Assembly (NCBI GenBank): GCA_902621345.1
Contig: CACNLV010000001.1
Coordinates: forward strand, 682,001-746,000
Length of the DNA: 64,000 bases
From: an uncultured Pelagibacteraceae bacterium
Lineage (GTDB): Bacteria > Pseudomonadota > Alphaproteobacteria > Pelagibacterales > Pelagibacteraceae
Reading direction: 5' to 3'
Below the pieces are notes generated by a model. It was not told the origin of the DNA, did not search any database, and worked only from the letters and a program-made list of their open reading frames with translations. How positions within the stretch are numbered: the stretch's first letter is position 1; each line of letters begins with the position of its first letter. The position numbers and the translations under genes were made by a program. This document shows, in pieces, positions 57,880-64,000 of this stretch.

Positions 57880-59259
57880 TCAAGATGCCACTTGAATAGA
57901 ATTTTTTGAATAGCTGCTATTCTTTTTGATCTCATCTGATATTAAAAATGCTAATTCTAAGGCTTGATCTGCATTGAGCCTAGGATCACAGTGAGTGTGG
58001 TATCTGCTTGATAAATCAGCATCAGAAATTTTTCTTGCACCACCAGTACATTCTGTCACATTTTGACCAGTCATTTCAATATGTAAACCTCCTGCGTACG
58101 AACCCTCACTTTGGTGAACTGCAAATACATCTCTTACCTCTTTTAAAACCCTATTGAATGGTCTAGTTTTAAATCCAGTCGTAGATTTGATCGTGTTTCC
58201 ATGCATAGGATCACAAGACCAAATTACGTTTAAACCTTCTTTCTTAATAGTTCTTACAAGTTTCGGTAAAAACTTTTCAACTGAGTCGTGTCCAAATCTA
58301 GATATTAGTGTAATTTTGCCTTTTTCATTTTTTGGATTTATTAAGTTGCAAATTTTAACTATTTCCTCTGATTTGCTTGTAGGCCCACATTTTATTCCTA
58401 TTGGATTTTCTATTCCTCTGCAAAACTCGACATGGCCTCCATCTAGCTGTCTAGTTCTATCACCGATCCATACAAAGTGAGCAGATGTGTCATGGTACTC
58501 TCCAGTTGTGGAATCTACTCTTGTCATGCTCTCTTCAAAAGGTAGATGTAAAGCCTCGTGTGATGTCCAAAAATTAACTGTATATAATCTGTTATTAAAA
58601 TCTGAAGTAATTCCACAAGCAGACATAAAAGCTAATGCATCAGCAATCTTATCCTCTAAATCTTTAAATTTTTTGGCTTGAGGACTTTTTTTGATATAGT
58701 CTAAATTCCACAAGTGAACTTTATTCAAGTCTGCGAAACCTCCTTTTGAAAATGCTCTTAATAAATTTAAAGTTGATGCAGATTGTGAGTAAGCTCTAAA
58801 AAGTCTTTTTGGATCGTGCTCTCTTGCTTTTTTATTAAATTCAATACCATTAACGTTATCACCCAAATAGCTTGGAAGTTCTAAGTTCCCTTGTTTTTCG
58901 GTTGGTGCACTTCTTGGTTTAGCAAACTGTCCTGCAATTCTTCCGAGTTTAATTACTGGGAGTGATGCTGAATAGGTTAAAACTAATGACATTTGTAAAA
59001 TCAGTTTAAAGGTATCTCTAATATTATCTGGATTGAACTCAGCAAAACTTTCAGCACAATCTCCTCCCTGAAGTAAAAAAGCTTTACCATCTACAACTTC
59101 AGCAAGTTGTTGTTTTAAGTGTCTCGTCTCACCAGCAAAAACAAGTGGTGGAAAATTTTTGATTTTACCTAACACTTGTTCCAATTCCTTTTTATCTGAA
59201 TATTCAGGAATATGTTTTACTGGATATTTTCTCCAACTATTTATTTTCCAATTTTTCAT
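57880..59259 (-). CDS. DAHP synthase, class II
   Basis: This enzyme starts the shikimate pathway by joining PEP and erythrose-4-phosphate. The plant-type (class II) protein is 459 residues from the ATG complementary to 59257-59259; a TTG 6 nt upstream is possible. Motifs include FLLQGGDCAESFAEF, GRIAGQFAKPRS, WIGDRTRQLDGGHVEF, and CDPMHGNT with metal-binding His. Class II is normal in alphaproteobacteria. It lies 35 nt downstream of glmS. Confidence 0.95.
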   Translation of the reverse strand: MKNWKINSWRKYPVKHIPEYSDKKELEQVLGKIKNFPPLVFAGETRHLKQQLAEVVDGKAFLLQGGDCAESFAEFNPDNIRDTFKLILQMSLVLTYSASLPVIKLGRIAGQFAKPRSAPTEKQGNLELPSYLGDNVNGIEFNKKAREHDPKRLFRAYSQSASTLNLLRAFSKGGFADLNKVHLWNLDYIKKSPQAKKFKDLEDKIADALAFMSACGITSDFNNRLYTVNFWTSHEALHLPFEESMTRVDSTTGEYHDTSAHFVWIGDRTRQLDGGHVEFCRGIENPIGIKCGPTSKSEEIVKICNLINPKNEKGKITLISRFGHDSVEKFLPKLVRTIKKEGLNVIWSCDPMHGNTIKSTTGFKTRPFNRVLKEVRDVFAVHQSEGSYAGGLHIEMTGQNVTECTGGARKISDADLSSRYHTHCDPRLNADQALELAFLISDEIKKNSSYSKNSIQVAS

Positions 59260-59294
59260 GTTCAACCAGGGATTGTTGTATCAGAGTTTTTTAA

Positions 59295-61115
59295 TTATTC
59301 AACGGTTACTGATTTAGCTAAATTTCTGGGTTTATCTATATCATAACCTTTTTTTAGAGCCGAATAATAAGCTAATTTTTGTAAAGGTATGGTTAAAAGA
59401 AAAGGTAAAAGATCTTCACTAGTTGTCTCGACCTCAATTGTTTCCCAAATATTTTCTGAGACTATCTCATCTTTACTTTTATTAGTAATCAATAAAACTT
59501 TCGCTCCTCTAGCTATAACTTCCTGCATGTTAGAAATAGTTTTCTTATAGTAATTATCTCTAGGCGCCAACACTACAACTGGCATACCTTCTTCAATCAA
59601 AGCCAAAGGTCCATGTTTCATTTCTCCTGCGGGGTAACCTTCAGCATGGACATAAGATAATTCTTTTAATTTTAACGCACCCTCTAATGCAATCGGATAT
59701 GAAAAACCTCTGCCTAGAAACATAGAACCTTTTGCTTCATTAAAAGTACTGGAAATATTCTGTATTTTATTATCTACCAATAAGGTTTGTTCCACCAATT
59801 TTGGTAAATCTTTTAATTCCTTTAATTTTTTAGAAAATTCTTTTTTATCAATATCTTCTTTAATTAATCCAAGTTTTAAAGAGAGAATATATAAAATTAA
59901 CATTTGGCCTAAGAAGGCTTTTGTTGAAGCAACACCTATTTCTGTACCGCAGTGAATTGGTAAAACAAATTTAGAGTCTCTTGCTATCGAGCTTTCAATT
60001 ACATTAACAACACCACAAGTTTTCATACCATTTTTATTACACAAATCTAAAGCCGCATAAGTATCAGCAGTTTCACCTGATTGTGATACAAAAATATATA
60101 AACTATCTTTTTTAAATCTATTTTTTCTGTACCTAAATTCTGAGGCTATATCTACACTTACATCTAAAGATGTTAATTCCTCAAACCAGTATTTGGCCAT
60201 TAAACATGAATGATATGCTGTGCCACATCCTATCAATATTATTGAGGAAATATCTTCAGCCTTCCAAGGAAAATTAAATATATTAATGTCGTTATTTGCT
60301 GTATCGAGATATTCTTTAATACCATTCTTTATTGACATTGGTTGTTCATCTATTTCTTTTGCCATAAAATGTTTATAATCACCTTTATCATATTTTAAAT
60401 TTTCACTAGATAACTCTAAAACTTTTTTGTTTATTTTTTTTCCTTTCTCATCAAAAAACTCCACTAAATCTTTTTTAATCACACAAAATTCACCATCATT
60501 TAAATAGGTAATTTTGTTTGTCATTGATTTCAAAGCATAAGAGTCTGAACCTAAATAGTTTTCGTTTGGACCATAGCCAACAGCTAAAGGTGAACCTCTT
60601 CTAGCGCCTATAATTAAATCTGGTTGATCTTTAAAAATAATTCCTAAAGCAAAACTTCCATGAAGTAATTTTAAAGTTTTTTTTATAGAATTAATTATAT
60701 TTTCTGTTTTTAAATATTCAGTTATTAAATGAACAATGACCTCTGTATCTGTTTGAGACTTAAATTTATGCCCTTTACCAATTAAAAATTTTTTTAAGAT
60801 AGTTGAGTTTTCGATGATACCATTGTGCACTACAGAAACATTTTGAGAAGAATGCGGATGAGCATTCAAACTGCTAGGTATTCCATGTGTCGCCCATCTA
60901 ACATGACCAATGCCTATAGTTCCCTCCATCTTTTGGACAAGTGAATTTTTTTCTAAATTATCTACCCTGCCCTCAGATTTAATCTCATTAATTGAACCCC
61001 TTGATAGAGTGGCTATTCCTGCTGAATCATAACCTCTATATTCTAATTTTTTTAACGAATTAATTATTGTTGATGAGACCGGCTTGTAACTATTAATTCC
61101 AATAATTCCACACAT
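59295..61115 (-). CDS. glmS: Glucosamine-6-phosphate synthase (isomerizing)
   Basis: GlmS makes glucosamine-6-phosphate from fructose-6-phosphate and glutamine, the entry to cell-wall amino sugars. The 606-residue protein has an N-terminal glutaminase (nucleophile Cys2 in MCGIIG; VRWATHG; FALGIIF), then two SIS domains with IGCGTAYHSCLMAKYW and FVSQSGETADTYAAL, and ends DKPRNLAKSVTVE. Its ATG overlaps the stop of the GlmU-like gene by 1 nt, joining two steps of the UDP-GlcNAc route. No glmS ribozyme was seen. Confidence 0.98.
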   Translation of the reverse strand: MCGIIGINSYKPVSSTIINSLKKLEYRGYDSAGIATLSRGSINEIKSEGRVDNLEKNSLVQKMEGTIGIGHVRWATHGIPSSLNAHPHSSQNVSVVHNGIIENSTILKKFLIGKGHKFKSQTDTEVIVHLITEYLKTENIINSIKKTLKLLHGSFALGIIFKDQPDLIIGARRGSPLAVGYGPNENYLGSDSYALKSMTNKITYLNDGEFCVIKKDLVEFFDEKGKKINKKVLELSSENLKYDKGDYKHFMAKEIDEQPMSIKNGIKEYLDTANNDINIFNFPWKAEDISSIILIGCGTAYHSCLMAKYWFEELTSLDVSVDIASEFRYRKNRFKKDSLYIFVSQSGETADTYAALDLCNKNGMKTCGVVNVIESSIARDSKFVLPIHCGTEIGVASTKAFLGQMLILYILSLKLGLIKEDIDKKEFSKKLKELKDLPKLVEQTLLVDNKIQNISSTFNEAKGSMFLGRGFSYPIALEGALKLKELSYVHAEGYPAGEMKHGPLALIEEGMPVVVLAPRDNYYKKTISNMQEVIARGAKVLLITNKSKDEIVSENIWETIEVETTSEDLLPFLLTIPLQKLAYYSALKKGYDIDKPRNLAKSVTVE

Positions 61116-61738
61116 TATTTTTTTCTAGTTTTGTAACTCTTGATTTCTTTTTGTTCACTTCTTGTTAAAGCCAAAGATTTTTTTTTTACATTTCTTGTTA
61201 TAACAGATCCAGCTCCGATTGTACTACCTTCACCAAGAGTTATTGGGGCTACTAGAGATGAATTTGAACCTATAAATACTTTATCTTTTATATTAGTTAC
61301 GTATTTTTTTTTTCCATCATAATTACACGTAATTGTTCCTGCACCAACATTTACAGATTTACCGATTTTACTATCACCAATATATGTTAAGTGATTTACC
61401 TTTGACTTTTTACCGATTACACTTTTTTTAACTTCAACAAAATTTCCAACTTTTGAACCCTCTTTTAAAATTGTATTAGGTCTTATTCTTGCATAGGGTC
61501 CAATTTCAACTTTATTCTCAATTTGACATGACTCAAGATGGGAAAAAGATTTAATCACAACATCATTCCCAATTTTAACTTTAGAACCAATCACAACATA
61601 AGGCTCGATTATTACATTTTTTCCTATTTGTGTATCATTGGAAAAAAAAATTGTTTCAGGACCAATCATTCTCACTCCTGACTTTAAAAACTTGTTTCTT
61701 AAATTAATTTGAGAGTTTTTGAAATTAAGCTGTTTCAT
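61115..61738 (-). CDS. Stand-alone GlmU-type left-handed beta-helix acetyltransferase
   Basis: The 207-residue protein matches only the C-terminal half of GlmU (roughly residues 230-456), which acetylates glucosamine-1-phosphate. Hexapeptide repeats run throughout; the catalytic His context NHLTYIGDSKIGKSVNVGAGTITCNYDG is intact, followed by FIGSNSSLVAPITLGEG. The usual N-terminal uridyltransferase (Rossmann with G-x-G-T-R-M) is missing and not encoded upstream within the window. It is coupled to glmS by a 1-nt overlap. The uridyltransferase must be encoded elsewhere or replaced. Confidence 0.88.
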   Translation of the reverse strand: MKQLNFKNSQINLRNKFLKSGVRMIGPETIFFSNDTQIGKNVIIEPYVVIGSKVKIGNDVVIKSFSHLESCQIENKVEIGPYARIRPNTILKEGSKVGNFVEVKKSVIGKKSKVNHLTYIGDSKIGKSVNVGAGTITCNYDGKKKYVTNIKDKVFIGSNSSLVAPITLGEGSTIGAGSVITRNVKKKSLALTRSEQKEIKSYKTRKK

Positions 61739-61809
61739 CTTTTAAAATCTTTATATTATGTATATATATTTCTTAATTCACAAAATATTTCTTAAAAATA
61801 CTTTTAAAT

Positions 61810-62493
61810 ATGAAACAAAAGTTTACAATTTTATTTGATTTAGATGGAACTTTAGTTGATACAGCTCCAGATCTAATGCGCGCTCACAATCATGTAATGA
61901 AAAAATTTGGTTACCCAACAAAATCTACTGAAGAAATAAGAAATCTCGTCGGACAAGGAGCTGGTGCAATGCTTGGAAGATCGATTTGGGAACAAGCTAA
62001 AAAAGAATTTGGTAAAGTTCAAGATGATAAAATAAAAAAAGAAATGGTCAAAGATTTTGTAGATTTTTATGGAAAAAATATTGTTAATGAAAGTAAATTG
62101 ATTAATGGCGTTAAAGATTTTTTAGTATGGTCAAAAAAAAATAAAATTTCTATGGCGGTTTGTACTAATAAACAAGAACATTTAGCTATTGATCTTTTAA
62201 AAAAAATTGGAATTTATGATTTTTTTGAATATGTGGCTGGTCATAATACTTTTGATTATTGTAAGCCTGATCCACGACATTTGACTTCGGTAATTGAAAT
62301 ACTTAATGGAAATTTAAAAAAATCACTAATGATAGGAGATAGTGAGACGGATGCTAATGCTGCAAAAAGCGCAGGTATCCCAGTTATTTTACTCGAAGAT
62401 GGATATACAGAAAAAAATACAACTGAAATTTACCACAATCACTTGGTAAAAGACTTTATAGGTATTGAAAAAATAGTGTCTAAATATCTTTAA
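61810..62493 (+). CDS. gph: HAD phosphatase, phosphoglycolate phosphatase-like
   Basis: The 227-residue HAD protein has motif I LFDLDGTLVDTAPDLMRAHN (nucleophile and acid Asp at about 9 and 11), VCTNKQEHLA (motif II), and MIGDSETDANAAKSAGIPVI (motif IV), the pattern of phosphoglycolate phosphatase. Substrate breadth in this family is wide, so gph is the likely but not certain name. It is divergent from the GlmU-like gene (71-nt gap) and 54 nt before prpD. Confidence 0.8.
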   Translation: MKQKFTILFDLDGTLVDTAPDLMRAHNHVMKKFGYPTKSTEEIRNLVGQGAGAMLGRSIWEQAKKEFGKVQDDKIKKEMVKDFVDFYGKNIVNESKLINGVKDFLVWSKKNKISMAVCTNKQEHLAIDLLKKIGIYDFFEYVAGHNTFDYCKPDPRHLTSVIEILNGNLKKSLMIGDSETDANAAKSAGIPVILLEDGYTEKNTTEIYHNHLVKDFIGIEKIVSKYL

Positions 62494-62547
62494 TATTGAT
62501 TATTTTTTTTTAACTATTACAAACAGTTCCGATAGTTAGGAGTTATT

Positions 62548-64000
62548 TTGATATTACATAAAATAAAAGTTTATCCATCCAAAATTCACTTACCTAAAAA
62601 AAAACAACTTGCTTGGAAAATTGCTGAAATAGCTAGTGATAATGCAAAATTAAATAAAGATGCTATAGAAATGGTTATAAATAGAATAATTGATAATGCA
62701 TCTGTTGCAATCGCATCTCTAAACAGAAAACCTGTAGTTTCATCTAGAGAAATGGCTTTAAAACATTCTAGAAAAAATGGCGCTACACTCTTTGGTCTTA
62801 ATAAAAAATTAAAATTTGATTGTGAATGGGCAGCATGGTCAAATGGAACAGCCGTTAGAGAGCTTGATTTCCATGATACTTTTTTAGCTGCAGATTACAG
62901 TCATCCTGGTGACAATATTCCTCCATTGATAAGTGTAGCACAACAAAATAAAAAAAATGGATTAGACCTTTTGAGAGGAGTCATTACCGCTTATGAAGTA
63001 CAAGTTAATTTAGTTAAAGGAATATGTTTGCATAAACACAAAGTTGATCATATTGCGCATTTAGGACCTAGTGTTGCTGCAGGAATAGGATCAATGCTCA
63101 ATTTAAACACTGAAACAATTTATCAAGCTGTTCAACAAGCTTTACATACAACTATTTCTACAAGACAATCTAGAAAAGGTGAAATATCAAGTTGGAAAGC
63201 TTATGCCCCAGCTCATGCTGGTAAACTAGCAATAGAAGCTGTAGACAGAGTTATGCGGGGAGAAGGTGCTCCAAGTCCAATCTACGAAGGTGAAGATAGT
63301 GTGATCGCCAGAATACTAGATGGTAAAAAAGCATTATATAAAGTTCCACTTCCAAAAAAAAATGAGGCTAAAAAAGCAATACTTGAAACTTACACAAAAG
63401 AATATTCAGCTGAATATCAATCACAGGCATTAATTGATTTAGCAAAAAAGTTAAAAAAGAAAATTCAAAATTTAAATCAAATAAAAAAAATTGATATTTA
63501 TACAAGTCATCATACTCATTATGTAATTGGAACTGGTGCAAATGATCCACAAAAAATGGACCCCAATGCTAGTAGAGAAACTTTAGATCATTCAATAATG
63601 TATATTTTTGCTGTTGCTTTAGAGGACGGAAACTGGCACCACATAAGATCTTACACTAAATCCAGGGCTAAGAAAAAAAGTACAATAAAAATTTGGAGAT
63701 CTATAAAAACTCATGAAGATAAAAAATGGACTAAAAAATACCATAATTCAGATCCTAGGAAAAAGGCTTTTGGTGCAAAAGTAGTAATTTCTTTAAAAAA
63801 TGGTAAAAAAATTTCAGAACAACAAGATGTAGCTGATGCCCATCCTTATGGATCAAGACCTTTTAAAAGAAAGAATTATATAAACAAATTTTTAACTTTA
63901 ACTGAAAACTTAATTGACAAAAAAGAGAGTGATAGATTTTTAAAAGTAGTCCAAAATTTGAAAAAATTAAAATCGGGTCAATTAGATAATTTAAATATAG
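62548..64000 (+). CDS. prpD: 2-methylcitrate dehydratase PrpD (3' end beyond window)
   Basis: PrpD dehydrates 2-methylcitrate in propionate breakdown. The open frame runs from a TTG at 62548 to the window edge, 484 codons, about the full family length (E. coli 483), so few residues are missing. An AGGAG site at 62538-62542 with 5-nt spacing decides this TTG start. Recognisable MmgE/PrpD segments are [65 protein letters not shown] and, near the end, [10 protein letters not shown]. No other prp genes are visible here. Confidence 0.9.
   Translation, partial: MILHKIKVYPSKIHLPKKKQLAWKIAEIASDNAKLNKDAIEMVINRIIDNASVAIASLNRKPVVSSREMALKHSRKNGATLFGLNKKLKFDCEWAAWSNGTAVRELDFHDTFLAADYSHPGDNIPPLISVAQQNKKNGLDLLRGVITAYEVQVNLVKGICLHKHKVDHIAHLGPSVAAGIGSMLNLNTETIYQAVQQALHTTISTRQSRKGEISSWKAYAPAHAGKLAIEAVDRVMRGEGAPSPIYEGEDSVIARILDGKKALYKVPLPKKNEAKKAILETYTKEYSAEYQSQALIDLAKKLKKKIQNLNQIKKIDIYTSHHTHYVIGTGANDPQKMDPNASRETLDHSIMYIFAVALEDGNWHHIRSYTKSRAKKKSTIKIWRSIKTHEDKKWTKKYHNSDPRKKAFGAKVVISLKNGKKISEQQDVADAHPYGSRPFKRKNYINKFLTLTENLIDKKESDRFLKVVQNLKKLKSGQLDNLNI

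Noticed and set aside
59266..59294. glmS ribozyme or riboswitch
   Set aside because: The gap is on the 3' side of glmS, and the 5' side is coupled to the preceding gene by a 1-nt overlap, leaving no room for a ribozyme.

Overview
The window looks like a chromosomal segment of a SAR11-type marine alphaproteobacterium (Pelagibacterales, 'Candidatus Pelagibacter'-like). I infer this from the very low G+C, Lys/Asn/Ile-rich proteins, 0-10 nt gene spacing with many 1-17 nt overlaps, scarce Shine-Dalgarno sites, and the mix of ribosomal, purine and glucosylglycerate genes. No rRNA, insertion sequence, integrase or CRISPR array is visible. There is no gene-free stretch above 300 nt; the longest is 157 nt (9693-9849).

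Layout. (1) 22445 down to 1, minus strand: an almost unbroken information-processing block. It runs tRNA-Tyr, tRNA-Gly, tuf, tRNA-Trp, secE, nusG, rplKAJL, rpoBC, a 157-nt leader, rpsL, rpsG, fusA, then the S10/spc clusters from rpsJ to a truncated rpsH at the window edge. (2) 22574-24285: rlmB and tRNA-Thr (plus) meeting nadK and tRNA-Leu (minus), packed with no spare bases. (3) 24286-32427: a variable, surface-related island. It holds two methyltransferases, two DUF6492-like glycosyltransferase candidates, a beta-propeller autotransporter, two tiny coupled membrane ORFs, and a divergent sugar-phosphate cyclase with an unassigned N-terminal region. Part of this island (26946-32427) lies between two copies of the 3' end of a sugar ABC permease gene. 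One copy is intact; the other is a 51-nt remnant. (4) 32429-41189: a glucosylglycerate locus. A MalEFG-like ABC importer (minus) is divergent from its ATPase, a HAD phosphatase, GpgS and a GH13_18 phosphorylase (plus). (5) 41191-44627: Anbu (proteasome-like peptidase), a circularly permuted ATP-grasp protein, a gamma-glutamylcyclotransferase-fold protein and a CinA-type domain. (6) 44649-51870: sfsA, map, purB-purC-purS-purQ-purL, bolA, grxD as one tight plus-strand run. (7) 51873-61738, minus: rpsD, trmJ, a DUF1989 protein, cimA, cysS, nadE, class II DAHP synthase, glmS and a stand-alone GlmU acetyltransferase domain. (8) 61810-64000, plus: gph and an open-ended prpD.

How it fits together. 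Most of the window is conserved housekeeping. The accessory interest is in three places. First, the island at 24-32 kb appears devoted to cell-surface glycan or protein diversity and carries a recombination scar at one edge. Second, the glucosylglycerate locus encodes uptake, synthesis and phosphorolysis of the same osmolyte, with a strong hairpin separating the binding-protein gene from the permeases. Third, the Anbu/ATP-grasp/GGCT group may be a reduced form of the Anbu peptide-ligase system.
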